From: Bacillota bacterium | GTDB lineage: Bacteria; Bacillota; Clostridia; Lachnospirales; Anaerotignaceae | Assembly: GCA_019422105.1 (NCBI GenBank) | Contig: JAHZDZ010000001.1 | Location: forward strand, 19,651 to 83,650 | Direction of reading: 5' to 3' | Length of the DNA: 64,000 nt | Shown here: in pieces, positions 9,212 to 18,245 of the stretch | Layout of the letters: every line of letters begins with the position of its first letter | Numbering within the stretch: the first letter of the stretch is position 1 | Notes under the pieces: model-generated | What the model was told of the DNA's origin: nothing | Database searches by the model: none | The model's input: the letters and a program-made list of their open reading frames with translations, nothing else | Program-made: the position numbers and the translations under genes

Positions 9212-9952
9212 TTAAAGCCCCTCCAAAAGATAACGGAGCATGGTCTGATAATGGTTTAAAAAATCACGGGTCAGGGTATAGTGCTCCGTCTTTTCATATT
9301 CAGTTAGATGAAACCCTTCTTCATTAATTACATATATTTCCGCCCCCGGCAGACTCATGAGTATGGGAGAGTGGGTGGCAATCACAAATTGGGATCCCGC
9401 CTTTGCCAATTCATATATTCTCGCCAGCAAGGTCATCTGTCCTGACGGCGACAGGGCGGACTCAGGTTCATCTAAAATATAAAGTCCCTCTCCCCCAAAA
9501 CGGTTCATTATCAATGACAAAAAGCTTTCCCCGTGAGATTGGCTGTGAAGGGATTTCCCTCCATAGGCATACTGCAAGGGTACTATCTCATCCAGCTTAT
9601 CTATTTCCGTAGCCAGATTATAAAAGCTTTCCGCTCTGAGGAAAAAACCATCTTTCGGCGCATGAATTCCCTTGGATACTTTAATATATTGGAAAAAGGG
9701 AGAATGGGTTTCACAGGATGCAAAATTAAAGTTTCTGGATCCGCCCTCCGCATTGAATCCCATATTGACGGCAATCGCCTCCAAAAGGGTCGATTTGCCG
9801 CAGCCATTTTCCCCTGCAAAAAAGGTGATATTGCTTTTAAAATTCAGTTCCTTCAAATTTTTCACCACTGGAAGCGAAAATATATAGTTGTCTCCCTCCC
9901 ATAAGCAGTCATCTTTCTTTTTAATTCTGCACAAAAACAAATCGCTGAACAA
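9212..9952 (-). CDS. AAA-family ATPase (SMC/ABC-like, stand-alone)
   Basis: 246 residues. Walker A GENGCGKST near residue 48, a signature-like SHGESFLSLI, Walker B LYILDEPESALS and a switch histidine in ATHSPILMS, i.e. an ABC/SMC-type ATPase head without membrane or DNA-binding domains, like the predicted ATPases of COG3910. The start is a TTG at 9952 with an excellent AGGGAGG 8 bases upstream. It is alone, with no toxin, nuclease or permease neighbour, so its role is unknown. OLD- and RloC-like proteins are related but have extra nuclease domains absent here. Confidence 0.8.
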   Translation of the reverse strand: MFSDLFLCRIKKKDDCLWEGDNYIFSLPVVKNLKELNFKSNITFFAGENGCGKSTLLEAIAVNMGFNAEGGSRNFNFASCETHSPFFQYIKVSKGIHAPKDGFFLRAESFYNLATEIDKLDEIVPLQYAYGGKSLHSQSHGESFLSLIMNRFGGEGLYILDEPESALSPSGQMTLLARIYELAKAGSQFVIATHSPILMSLPGAEIYVINEEGFHLTEYEKTEHYTLTRDFLNHYQTMLRYLLEGL

Positions 9953-10776
9953 CGAAAAAACCTCCCTTTTTCGTCTTATACAAAAACGTTTCCTTTACCG
10001 CATTCTTATATTATAAAGATTCTCTTCACAAAAAGCAAAAAATATATTTTATCTGTTAATAATAATTATCAGTCACTTTATCTAAGAAAAGCATCACATA
10101 TCATTATATTTAATAGCCAAAGGAAACCATTATTTGCATCTTATTTCTATATATTTCGTATACTGAAAATCCATATTTCAGCGAAAAACAAGTGTCTCCC
10201 CCACAAAGCATAACGTATACACAATACAAGGCAGAAGCACAGCAGAACAATTTTAATAAAGCCACATTTATTTTCATCTAAAAAACGCACAATTACAGAT
10301 ATTATTTGTTAATATTTTATCAATTTGTATTAGTGCAGTGCATTATAACGTTCTCTCGTTTTTTTGTGTATCATATCCATTATGCGATATATTGGTAAAT
10401 ATAGACAAAAAACTGTCTCAATTATTTACTATCGATTCGCAGTTTTTGAGTTGACTTTTATATTCTGTAATGATAATCTAAATTCATAAAAAAATTCGGT
10501 ATATCAAATGCAATATATCGCATTTAACATTTGTTTCCTTTTATCAGGGTGTGCGATATATTACACATTATCTCACAATTAACGACACAAGCTTTCATTC
10601 CTTTCAGTTACATATCAAAAATATACCGAAAAGAATTTATATTATTGTAACCAAGTAAATAATAGGCAAGGAGGCGAATTAGGAATCAATCTGACAGCAA
10701 TCATATTGTAATAATGAGTCAAAAAGGGAATAGGTCACAAAAAATGAAATTATAAATAAATTTGGAGGGATTTTGA
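9953..10776. other. Long AT-rich intergenic region with repeated operator-like sites
   Basis: 824 bases, very AT-rich, with no gene. It contains three near-identical 12-mers (see the regulatory entry), an inverted pair TTCGGTATAT (10495-10504) / ATATACCGAA (10621-10630), a candidate promoter TTGACT (10451-10456) - 17 - TAATCT (10474-10479), and a stray AAGGAGG (10668-10674). A 13-codon frame (10714-10755) ends before the next gene's ribosome binding site but has no ribosome binding site of its own. Confidence 0.6.
10383..10563. promoter_or_regulatory. Three copies of a 12-bp operator-like site
   Basis: TGCGATATATTG at 10383-10394, its exact reverse complement at 10511-10522, and an 11/12 match at 10552-10563. 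The second site is centred in a short inverted repeat AAATGC/GCATTT. Two sites lie just downstream of the candidate promoter of the membrane-protein/amidohydrolase set, so a repressor is plausible; no regulator gene is adjacent. Confidence 0.45.
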
Positions 10777-11478
10777 ATGAACGAAGAACTTATGAAAATT
10801 GCAAACTCCCCTGTGGTGTGGGTAATGTGTTCCGTAGTTGTCATTGTCGCGATTGCACAGTCTGTGCTTTACACTAAAATATCGCAGAAAGCAGCAAAAG
10901 AAATAAACATGCCTCAGGAAACCTGTAAAAGAGCTTTTAAAAGCGGCCTGATAACGGCAATCGGCCCCAGTATCGGAATTTTCGTTGTCATGGTTGGTAT
11001 GATGGCAGTCATCGGCGGCCCCCTGAGCTGGCAGAGGCTTTCCGTTATCGGCTCTGCTCCGCTGGAGCTGATGAACGCTCAGATTGGCGCAGAGGTCGCA
11101 GGTGTTACTTTCGGCGGTCCCGATTACAACCTTCACGCATTGATGCTTTCCTGGATGACACTTGCTCTTGGCACACAGGGATGGATTTGGTTCGTTATAC
11201 TCTTTGGAAACAAGCTTGGAAAGGTACGTAAAAAAATAGGCGGAAACGATTCCAAATGGCTGATTGCCCTGTCAACCGCGGCTATGATTGGTGTTTTCGG
11301 AAAATTGAGCACAGATAAAATGGTACTTGGCGGCGGAGAATTAATCGCTTCTATCGCTGGACTCTTAATTATGGTAGTTATCAATAAGTTTATCGCATCC
11401 AAGCTTCCAATCGTGAAGGAATATGCCGTTGGCATCGCTATGATTGGCGCTATGGTTATCGCAAGCGTTATGGTCTGA
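10777..11478 (+). CDS. DUF5058-like multi-spanning membrane protein
   Basis: 233 residues with about six hydrophobic segments. From memory it matches the DUF5058 family of clostridial membrane proteins, which has no established function. An amphipathic N-terminal stretch (KISQKAAKEINMPQETCKRAF) follows the first helix; GPSIGIFVVMVGMMAVIGGP is conserved-looking. The ATG at 10777 has GGAGGG 7 bases upstream. It is followed 30 bases later by a second membrane protein of similar size, then by an M20 amidohydrolase. The pair probably forms one transporter feeding the hydrolase (inference). Confidence 0.6.
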   Translation: MNEELMKIANSPVVWVMCSVVVIVAIAQSVLYTKISQKAAKEINMPQETCKRAFKSGLITAIGPSIGIFVVMVGMMAVIGGPLSWQRLSVIGSAPLELMNAQIGAEVAGVTFGGPDYNLHALMLSWMTLALGTQGWIWFVILFGNKLGKVRKKIGGNDSKWLIALSTAAMIGVFGKLSTDKMVLGGGELIASIAGLLIMVVINKFIASKLPIVKEYAVGIAMIGAMVIASVMV

Positions 11479-11508
11479 TTAAAATAGAAAAGAAAGAGGT
11501 GTTTTCCT

Positions 11509-12219
11509 ATGAATGAAGAAATGAAAAGCACAGCTATGAGCGATGAGGAATATGCAAAAATATGGGATAAACCCATTGTCAGAATCGGTGTTATCACTAT
11601 GATACTTGCATCTGTCACAGCTTTTTTGCCGGTTATCTATCTCTGTATCAGCCAGGGCATTGTCCCTGACATCGGTGAAGTTATGAAATGCTGGGCCCTT
11701 TCCGCAGCAGCTTGGGGCGCGTTGTATGTTGTCGAGCCTATCACCTACTATACCGTAGTCGGACTCTCCGGCACTTACGTAGCGTTCCTTACGGGCAATC
11801 TTGCAAACCTTCGTATCCCCTGCGCCGCTACTGCCCTTGAGGTGACAGGAATTGAGCCGGGAACAAGAGAGGGCGAAATTGTTTCCACTCTCGGCATAAC
11901 AGGCTCCGCTATCACCAGTATATTCTTTACCACACTGGCCGCTTTTGTAGGTGCACAGCTTCTGGCAATATTGCCTGAGGTTGTTGTGACAGCCTTTAGC
12001 AATTATACTGTACCCGCAATATTTGGTGCAGTTCTTGGACAATACGCTTTAAAGGAACCAAAAATCTGCCTTTTCAGTATTGCCCTGGCTTTAATCTTCC
12101 ACTATGTATTACTGGTTCCATCCTATATTGCAATGCTTGCCTGCGTAGTGCTGTCTATTCTGTTCTCAAGACTTCTGTACAACCAGCAGAAGAAAAAAGG
12201 GAACAACGTAACAGCCTGA
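11509..12219 (+). CDS. Membrane protein, probable partner of the DUF5058-like protein
   Basis: 236 residues, five to six predicted membrane helices after a ~35-residue polar N-terminus, ending in a basic tail (YNQQKKKGNN). I cannot name the family. Features are a Gly/Ala-rich first half (SAAAWGALYVVEPITYY) and a long segment TSIFFTTLAAFVGAQLLAIL. AAAGAGG precedes the ATG by about 10 bases. Equal size, tight spacing and shared orientation with the gene before it suggest a heteromeric transporter or channel. Confidence 0.55.
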   Translation: MNEEMKSTAMSDEEYAKIWDKPIVRIGVITMILASVTAFLPVIYLCISQGIVPDIGEVMKCWALSAAAWGALYVVEPITYYTVVGLSGTYVAFLTGNLANLRIPCAATALEVTGIEPGTREGEIVSTLGITGSAITSIFFTTLAAFVGAQLLAILPEVVVTAFSNYTVPAIFGAVLGQYALKEPKICLFSIALALIFHYVLLVPSYIAMLACVVLSILFSRLLYNQQKKKGNNVTA

Positions 12220-12241
12220 GAATAGCCGCAGGATAACTGGC

Positions 12242-12301
12242 AGAATGGTTCTTTGAACCATTCTTCTATAAAAAATATAAACCCGCAGCCCTTTTGGGCT
12301 G
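12242..12301 (+). other. Two hairpins between membrane protein and amidohydrolase genes
   Basis: AGAATGGTT/AACCATTCT (12242-12264) and CAGCCC/GGGCTG with a TTTT loop (12286-12301). Neither is followed by a T run, so they more likely process or partly attenuate the transcript than fully terminate it. Confidence 0.45.
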
Positions 12302-12349
12302 TGAAACATATAATTTTACTAAACCTATCAATAGAAAGAAGGATAAAAA

Positions 12350-13555
12350 ATGAGTTCAATTGCTGAGCAGTGCAAAGAAGCATCAGGCTATATTATTGAG
12401 ACGAGAAGAAGACTCCATCAAATTCCGGAGCTGGGCATTCATGTTCCCAAAACACAGGATTTAATCTGTGCTGAACTTGATAAAATGGGAATCCCATATA
12501 AAAGAAATACTGCAGAGTTAAACGGTGTTGTGGACAGCGGCGTTGTGGCGTTAATCGAAGGAAAAAATACAGATAAGGTAATGGCCCTTCGCGCTGATAT
12601 TGACGCTCTTCCCGTAACAGAAAAAACGGGCTTTCCCTTTGCCTCCACCCATGAAAACCAAATGCATGCATGCGGTCACGATACCCATACGGCCATGCTT
12701 CTTGGCGCTGCAAAGGTTTTAAATGATAATAAAGATCAATTAAACGGCTCTGTAAAATTGTTCTTCCAGTCCGGTGAGGAGGTTATTACCGGCGCTAAAA
12801 TGCTGCTGGAAGGCGGCTGTATGGACAATCCGAAAGTAACCGCATGCTTTGGTATGCACAGCTGGCCATTAGACCCCAACAAATATAAACCGGGTGAGGC
12901 TATCGTTATTCCCGGCTGCATGATGGCATCCGGCAACCGTTTTACAATTAAAGTAAGAGGCGTTGGCTGCCACGGCTCCTCCCCTCATCTTGGTATCGAC
13001 CCGATTGTTGCAGGCTCCTACCTGATAGCGGCGCTTCAGGAAATTTCCTCCCGCGAGGTATTTGCCGGCGAGCCAAAGGTACTTTCTATCTGCCAGTTCC
13101 ACGCGGGCACCTTCTGGAATGTCATTCCCGATGAGGTATGGATGGAGGGAACACTGCGCACCACTTCCGTTGAGACAAGAGCTTACTACATAAAGAGAAT
13201 TGAGGAAATTGCCAAAGGCATCAGCTCCACCTTCCGCTGTGAATGCGTGGTTGACTGGGTTGACGGAACACCACCTGTTATGAACGACCCTGAAATTACA
13301 AAGATAGTTGCAGGCGCGGCAAAGAAGGTTCTGGGAGAAGAACTGGTATGCGAAGAGTTCAGTGCAGATATGGCAAATGAGGATTTCGCCTACTTCCAGG
13401 AAAGAGTACCCGGCACATTTATATTCCTTAACATTACCAACAAAGAAAAGGATAACTTTATTCCTCTTCACAGTGCAGTATTCAATCCTGATGAAGAAGT
13501 GCTCTGGCACGGTACAGCTATCCACGTACAGACAGCATTGGATTACCTCTCATAA
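12350..13555 (+). CDS. M20-family amidohydrolase (N-acyl amino acid/peptide hydrolase)
   Basis: 401 residues, the usual length for M20D amidohydrolases (hippurate hydrolase, IAA-amino acid hydrolase, AmhX). Metal-site motifs are HACGHDTHTAMLLGAA (residues ~103-118), GEEVITGAKMLLEGG, a metal-binding FGMHSWP segment, and C-terminal ADMANEDFAYF. A dimerisation lid domain lies in the middle (RFTIKVRGVGCHGSSPH). It cleaves an amide bond of an N-acyl or N-carbamoyl amino acid or a dipeptide in the cytoplasm; the substrate cannot be fixed. It follows two membrane proteins that may import it. AGAAGGA precedes the ATG. Confidence 0.9.
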   Translation: MSSIAEQCKEASGYIIETRRRLHQIPELGIHVPKTQDLICAELDKMGIPYKRNTAELNGVVDSGVVALIEGKNTDKVMALRADIDALPVTEKTGFPFASTHENQMHACGHDTHTAMLLGAAKVLNDNKDQLNGSVKLFFQSGEEVITGAKMLLEGGCMDNPKVTACFGMHSWPLDPNKYKPGEAIVIPGCMMASGNRFTIKVRGVGCHGSSPHLGIDPIVAGSYLIAALQEISSREVFAGEPKVLSICQFHAGTFWNVIPDEVWMEGTLRTTSVETRAYYIKRIEEIAKGISSTFRCECVVDWVDGTPPVMNDPEITKIVAGAAKKVLGEELVCEEFSADMANEDFAYFQERVPGTFIFLNITNKEKDNFIPLHSAVFNPDEEVLWHGTAIHVQTALDYLS

Positions 13556-13575
13556 TCCTTTACTTCAAACCCAAA

Positions 13576-13613
13576 AGAAGAGGAGGCTCCCCCAAACGGA
13601 AGCCTCCTCTTCT
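13576..13613 (+). terminator. Strong hairpin after the M20 gene
   Basis: Perfect 13-bp stem AGAAGAGGAGGCT / AGCCTCCTCTTCT with a 12-base loop, 20 bases after the stop codon. The T run is poor (TCTGCGTATAAA), so termination efficiency is uncertain. Confidence 0.6.
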
Positions 13614-14122
13614 GCGTATAAAAAAACCTGAGTTTATCTCATACCCTCTCACCCATCAAAAAAATCAAGACAAAAATAACGGATAACCTGGTACCTGCGC
13701 AGCTTCTATCGTTGGCTAACCTTTTTCACTGTAAAAAATCTGTGACACAATGCCCCGAATGGAATCTCCACTGTGATCTGGCGGCAAGCAGTTCCAAAGA
13801 AAAGGAGTAAGTAAAAAGCCGCATTACTCTGGCAATTGTATCCATCACCCGTGGTGTCAGAAATAGATACGGCGGGTAAAGACGTTTTCCCCAAAAAGGA
13901 AATATCATATAAGGTTGAAGCTTGGTTATCTGATGCCTTCCCCTCAAATAAGATTTGCGGGAGACCCCGGAGAAAAAAGAGCTTCATGTAACGCTCGCAG
14001 GCAAAGAATATGACACGCAGCGGTTAAATTCCGACCACTATAATAGGGTTTTGCACAGCAAAATGCAGACTATGATTATAGAAAAACCGTCGAGACATAT
14101 TTTTTTATTCCTCTGACTGATT
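13614..14122. other. Gap with a decayed coding fragment
   Basis: About 510 bases with no intact gene. On the plus strand, 13854-13991 encodes VSEIDTAGKDVFPKKE... and, one frame over, 13970-14118 encodes EKKELHVTLAGKEYDT..., which together read like parts of one beta-rich surface protein. Confidence 0.5.
13854..14118 (+). pseudogene. Possible frameshifted remnant of a secreted or surface protein gene
   Basis: Two overlapping frames carry protein-like sequence with no start or ribosome binding site: VSEIDTAGKDVFPKKEISYK (from 13854) continues about 45 codons, and KELHVTLAGKEYDTQRLNSD (from about 13976) continues in a frame shifted by two bases. The polar, beta-like composition fits a piece of an Ig-like or repeat surface protein. 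It could also be chance. Confidence 0.3.
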
Positions 14123-14151
14123 TAAAAAAAGGCGCCGGTAAAATCGGCGCC
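14123..14151 (-). terminator. Terminator of the CNNM-type transporter gene
   Basis: On the minus strand GGCGCCG-ATTTTAC-CGGCGCC (14131-14151) is followed by seven T (14124-14130), seven bases past the stop codon. Confidence 0.9.
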
Positions 14152-14157
14152 CCTCCA

Positions 14158-15414
14158 TCAGGTATATAACCTTAATTTCTCTATTCTGTTTTTATCTACT
14201 TCCTCAATGGTAATACGCAGGGCGTCGGTTTCAATCTTCTCCCCCTGCTCCGGAAAGCGTCCCAAAATACCAATGACATAACCGCCGATGGTATCGAAAT
14301 CCTCCGATTCCAGATGCGTCCCTATCATTTCATTGACATCCTCAAGTCTGGTACTTCCGTCAATAACATATTCATCTTCCTTGATGACCTCAATATCCTC
14401 CTCGTCCTCATCGTACTCATCGGATATTTCCCCTACTATCTCCTCCACCAGGTCCTCTACCGTGACAAGGCCGCTGGTGCCGCCGTATTCGTCCAGAATA
14501 ATAGCAACATTAATCCTGTTGTTTTTCATATCGGTAAAAAGCTCTGACGTACTCTTAGACTCATAGGTAAAATAAGGCTCTCTCATATATTTTTCTATGC
14601 TGAATTCATTCTTAGGTAAAAAAGCAAAATCCTTTAAGTGAAGAATACCAATAATATCATCCATATTATCATGGTATACAGGAATCCTGGAAAAACGCTC
14701 CTGGTTAAACATTTCCACAACCTCTTCATATGTAGCCGTATCCTCAACCGCTACAATATCCGTTCTTGGCGTCATGACATCCTTGGCTTTGGTGTCGCCG
14801 AAATCAAAAACATTATTGATCATTTTTCTCTCGTCTACTTCCAAAACACCCTCTTCATGGCTTACATTCACCATTGTCTTCAGCTCTGCCTCCGTAATTA
14901 ACGGCGACTCCTTCGTGCTGTCACCGCCTAAAAGCTTAATCAAAAAGCCTGTGATGACATTCAAAACCGCGACAATAGGCGTAAAGAGAAAAACCACAAA
15001 AGAAACTGCTTTCACAACCATCAAAGAAATCTTCTCCGAATTTCTGGCTGCAAAGGTTTTTGGCGTTATCTCACCAAAAATTAATATCACAATCGTCATG
15101 ATGGCTGTCGCTATCCCAACACCCTTAGATGGACTGTAAACAATCGCCAGAGCGGTGGCAATAGAGGATGCGCCGATATTGACCAGATTGTTTCCCACTA
15201 AAATGGCGCTTAAAAGCTTGTTTGGGTTATCAACCAGCTTGCTTATCTTATCCGCATTTTTCACATTTTCGTCCACCATATTCCGAAGGCGGATTTTACT
15301 GAGGCTTGTAAGCGCCGTTTCAGAAGCTGAAAAAAAAGCTGACAAACAAACAAGTATAATCAAAACTACAAACAACCACGAATTACCAGGTTGCGCCGGA
15401 CTGCCAGGTTCCAC
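14158..15414 (-). CDS. CNNM/CorC-HlyC family transporter with CBS domains
   Basis: 418 residues: an N-terminal DUF21/CNNM membrane domain (about four helices, residues 12-150, with SASETALTSLSKIRL and GNNLVNIGASSIAT), a CBS pair (VMTPRTDIVAVE and IPVYHDNMDDIIGILHLKD, residues ~205-340), an acidic linker (ISDEYDEDEEDIEV), and a C-terminal CorC_HlyC domain (YVIDGSTRLEDVNEM, GGYVIGILGRFPEQGE). This family, often annotated hemolysin or YrkA/CorC, is tied to Mg or Na-coupled divalent cation export. The start is a GTG with AGGAGA upstream. It is alone, with its own terminator. Confidence 0.93.
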   Translation of the reverse strand: MEPGSPAQPGNSWLFVVLIILVCLSAFFSASETALTSLSKIRLRNMVDENVKNADKISKLVDNPNKLLSAILVGNNLVNIGASSIATALAIVYSPSKGVGIATAIMTIVILIFGEITPKTFAARNSEKISLMVVKAVSFVVFLFTPIVAVLNVITGFLIKLLGGDSTKESPLITEAELKTMVNVSHEEGVLEVDERKMINNVFDFGDTKAKDVMTPRTDIVAVEDTATYEEVVEMFNQERFSRIPVYHDNMDDIIGILHLKDFAFLPKNEFSIEKYMREPYFTYESKSTSELFTDMKNNRINVAIILDEYGGTSGLVTVEDLVEEIVGEISDEYDEDEEDIEVIKEDEYVIDGSTRLEDVNEMIGTHLESEDFDTIGGYVIGILGRFPEQGEKIETDALRITIEEVDKNRIEKLRLYT

Positions 15415-15550
15415 TAAAAATCACTCTCCTAAAAAATTGATATAAAAATCGACTGTAGAATTTATCATATCATAAATACAGAATAAATCAATACAATCTC
15501 CGCATTTTTTCCTGAATTAAGCTGGAAAACACCTTATTTTAACCTCTTTT

Positions 15551-16723
15551 TTACAGTCTGGATACGCCTGTTTTCTTCGCCGCAAGGGCTACCGCCGCCG
15601 CAATTGCAGGACACACTCTCTTGTCAAAGGCGGAAGGTATCACATATTCTTCATTCAGCTTATCCTGCGGAATCAAATCCGCTATGGCATAGGCAGCCGC
15701 CAGCTTCATTTCCTCATTAATATCCGTTGCGCGTATATCCAACGCTCCCCTGAAAATACCGGGAAAAGAAAGAATATTATTGACCTGGTTAAAATAATCA
15801 CTTCTGCCGCTTCCTACTACCCTTGCCCCTGCCGCCGCGGCCTCATCCGGCATAATTTCGGGAACAGGGTTTGCCATTGCAAACACAATAGCGTCCTTTG
15901 CCATAGACCGTACCATTTCCTTTGTCACAAGCCCTGCGGCCGATACGCCGATAAATACGTCCGCTCCCCGCAAAACGTCTGCTAAGGTACCCTTTTCATT
16001 GTTGGGGTTTGTTTCCTTCGCCAAAGCGCGGAACGCTTCGTTTTCATAGACCGTATCCCTGTTCAGTGCCCCCTGTCTGTCGCAGAGTATGATATTTTTC
16101 ATTCCCGCCCTCATTAATAGCTTCGCAATAGCGCTTCCCGCGCTTCCGGCGCCTGAAATAACCGTTTTTGCTCTGTCAAGCTCCTTCCCGCATACGCGGA
16201 GAGCATTGATAATACCCGCCAAAACGACAACCGCCGTCCCATGCTGATCATCATGAAAAACAGGAATATCCACCGCCTTTTTCAGCTTTTCCTCAATCTC
16301 AAAGCATCTTGGCGCAGAAATATCCTCCAAATTGATGCCGCCGAAGCTGCCGCTTATCAGACTTATTGTCCGCACAATCTCATCCGGATCCTTGGAACGG
16401 ACACAAAGAGGAATAGCATCCACACCGCCAAAATGCTTGAATAGAGCGCACTTCCCCTCCATAACCGGCATACCCGCCTCGGGACCAATATCCCCAAGAC
16501 CCAAAACCGCTGTTCCGTCTGTGACAACTGCCACTGTATTCCACCTTCTGGTCAACTCAAAGGAAAGAGAAGGATCCTTTTGTATCGCCAGACATGGCTC
16601 CGCTACTCCCGGCGTATAGGCAAGGGATAAATCATCGCTGTTTTCCAGCGGTGCCCTGCATGTCATCTCAATTTTCCCCTTCCACTTTGCATGTGCTTCC
16701 ATTGCCTTTTGTCTGTTATCCAT
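15551..16723 (-). CDS. NAD(P)-dependent malic enzyme
   Basis: 390 residues, the usual length for the short bacterial malic enzyme: malate + NAD(P) to pyruvate + CO2 + NAD(P)H. Visible are SLAYTPGVAEPC (catalytic tyrosine), GKCALFKHFGGVDAIPLC (catalytic lysine), the divalent-metal acidic pair in FHDDQHGTAVVVLAGI, and the Rossmann glycine loop SGAGSAGSAIAKLL. No CBS, ACT or phosphotransacetylase domain is attached. In an anaerobe it supplies pyruvate and reducing power. It is monocistronic. Confidence 0.95.
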   Translation of the reverse strand: MDNRQKAMEAHAKWKGKIEMTCRAPLENSDDLSLAYTPGVAEPCLAIQKDPSLSFELTRRWNTVAVVTDGTAVLGLGDIGPEAGMPVMEGKCALFKHFGGVDAIPLCVRSKDPDEIVRTISLISGSFGGINLEDISAPRCFEIEEKLKKAVDIPVFHDDQHGTAVVVLAGIINALRVCGKELDRAKTVISGAGSAGSAIAKLLMRAGMKNIILCDRQGALNRDTVYENEAFRALAKETNPNNEKGTLADVLRGADVFIGVSAAGLVTKEMVRSMAKDAIVFAMANPVPEIMPDEAAAAGARVVGSGRSDYFNQVNNILSFPGIFRGALDIRATDINEEMKLAAAYAIADLIPQDKLNEEYVIPSAFDKRVCPAIAAAVALAAKKTGVSRL

Positions 16724-16776
16724 TTCAATCCCCGTCCTTTACTTGTATTTGGCAAAACTGTTATTACCAAATCATT

Positions 16777-17469
16777 TTATAATTTACGGCTGCCTCTGTC
16801 AATGAAGCCCCTGATTTCAGCGATAATATCAGCTTTTGGTCTTTTGGACAAAAGTTTCTCCTGTTTTTTCTCAAAGCACTGTATTTTATTCACAACCGAA
16901 AAGGGCAGTCCTGAAACAATCATGATTTCATCTGAAAAGGAAGCGGCTTCCTCTATATCATGAGTGACAAAAATACAGAGCTTGTTTTGAAACATCCCCT
17001 GTATTTGAGCTAGGATGTTTTCCTTTGCCGCAACGTCAACCCCCTTGAATGGCTCGTCCATAAGATAAATATCCCCTCCATAGCATAGGCAGCGGGCCAG
17101 TGCGACTCTCCTGCACATGCCGCCGCTGAGCTCGAAGGGATATTTGTTTTTATCCGCCGCCAAACCAAAGCAGTCCAATAACCTGTCCGCAAGCTTTTCA
17201 TCCTCATTCACAGCCAAAACGTTTTCCCGTGCAGTAAGCCAGGGCAGAAGACGGTTTTCCTGAAATAAATAAGATATTTTTTTGCCTTGTGTACCATCTA
17301 TCTCCCCTTTGAAATCACTGTCAAGTCCCGCAATAATATGTAACAGAGAAGTTTTGCCGCATCCCGACGGCCCAAAAAGGCAGACCACTCCTGTATCCGG
17401 AAACTCTATGCTAAAGCCATCCAACACCTTTCTGTCATATTCCTTATATACATTTTTGACTCTAAGCAT
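16777..17469 (-). CDS. ABC transporter ATP-binding protein (NitT/TauT type)
   Basis: About 230 residues: Walker A GPSGCGKTS, Q loop FQENRLLPWLT, signature LSGGMCRRVALARCL, Walker B IYLMDEPFKGVD, and H-loop VTHDIEEAASF. The FQENRLLPW stretch is typical of SsuB/TauB/NrtD ATPases. The ATG at 17469 has GGAGG 7 bases upstream, whereas the upstream GTG would overlap the permease end. It forms an importer with the permease and lipoprotein just upstream. Confidence 0.93.
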   Translation of the reverse strand: MLRVKNVYKEYDRKVLDGFSIEFPDTGVVCLFGPSGCGKTSLLHIIAGLDSDFKGEIDGTQGKKISYLFQENRLLPWLTARENVLAVNEDEKLADRLLDCFGLAADKNKYPFELSGGMCRRVALARCLCYGGDIYLMDEPFKGVDVAAKENILAQIQGMFQNKLCIFVTHDIEEAASFSDEIMIVSGLPFSVVNKIQCFEKKQEKLLSKRPKADIIAEIRGFIDRGSRKL

Positions 17470-17483
17470 CGTGACTCCTCCAC

Positions 17484-18245
17484 CTAACACTCATATTTTG
17501 CCCCGGCTTTCCGTATAATCCTCTTTAACAGCTTCTCCAAAATTACGCTCAACACAATTACTACCGCCGTCCAGGCAAACAACTCCGGCGTTTCCAAATA
17601 TATCTTTGAATTATATATCTGTCCTCCTATGGAAAATTTCGGTGTACAGATAACCTCCGCCGCGATCCCTGATTTCCAGGCCAAACCTATGGAGGTTGCT
17701 GCCGCTGCCGTAAAATAAGGCATGATGGAGGGAATATAGATAAGCTTTATTTTTTTCCATTGTCCAAACCCATATATCTGTGCCATCTCCAACAGCTTTT
17801 TGTCTGTATTTTTCAGCCCCTCATAAAGGTTTGACCAGATAAGGGGCAGCACCATAAGAAAGGAAATAAACAAAGGCACATTTCCCGTTTTAATCCATAC
17901 CAGTGCCAGTATGATAAAGGACGCAATAGGCGTCGCCTGCACCATAGAAATAACAGGATAAAAAAATTCGTAGAGCCCCGGTACCGTAAAGGTAACGCAG
18001 GCCAAAGCTGCCCCTATGACAAGCGCCAGAAAATAGCCTGTCATAATACGAAAAAGAGAGGTCAGCACTGTTTTCCAAAACGCAGGCAATACGCACAACT
18101 CCCATAATTTCTTTATCACGCCAAAAGGAGATACAAAAAGTATCTCCTGGTCTATCAGCATATAAAGAATCTGCCATAATATCAGCCAAACAGCGGAAAT
18201 CAATATCAGGCGTACCTTTTTATTTTGCATAATAGAAATCTTCAT
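17484..18245 (-). CDS. ABC transporter permease (NitT/TauT type)
   Basis: 253 residues with about six membrane helices and the EAA loop (GLKNTDKKLLEMAQIYGFGQWKKI), as in SsuC/TauC. The ATG at 18245 overlaps the end of the binding-protein gene by 26 bases; an ATG at 18230 is the alternative. Order binding protein, permease, ATPase is the usual importer arrangement. Confidence 0.93.
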   Translation of the reverse strand: MKISIMQNKKVRLILISAVWLILWQILYMLIDQEILFVSPFGVIKKLWELCVLPAFWKTVLTSLFRIMTGYFLALVIGAALACVTFTVPGLYEFFYPVISMVQATPIASFIILALVWIKTGNVPLFISFLMVLPLIWSNLYEGLKNTDKKLLEMAQIYGFGQWKKIKLIYIPSIMPYFTAAAATSIGLAWKSGIAAEVICTPKFSIGGQIYNSKIYLETPELFAWTAVVIVLSVILEKLLKRIIRKAGAKYEC

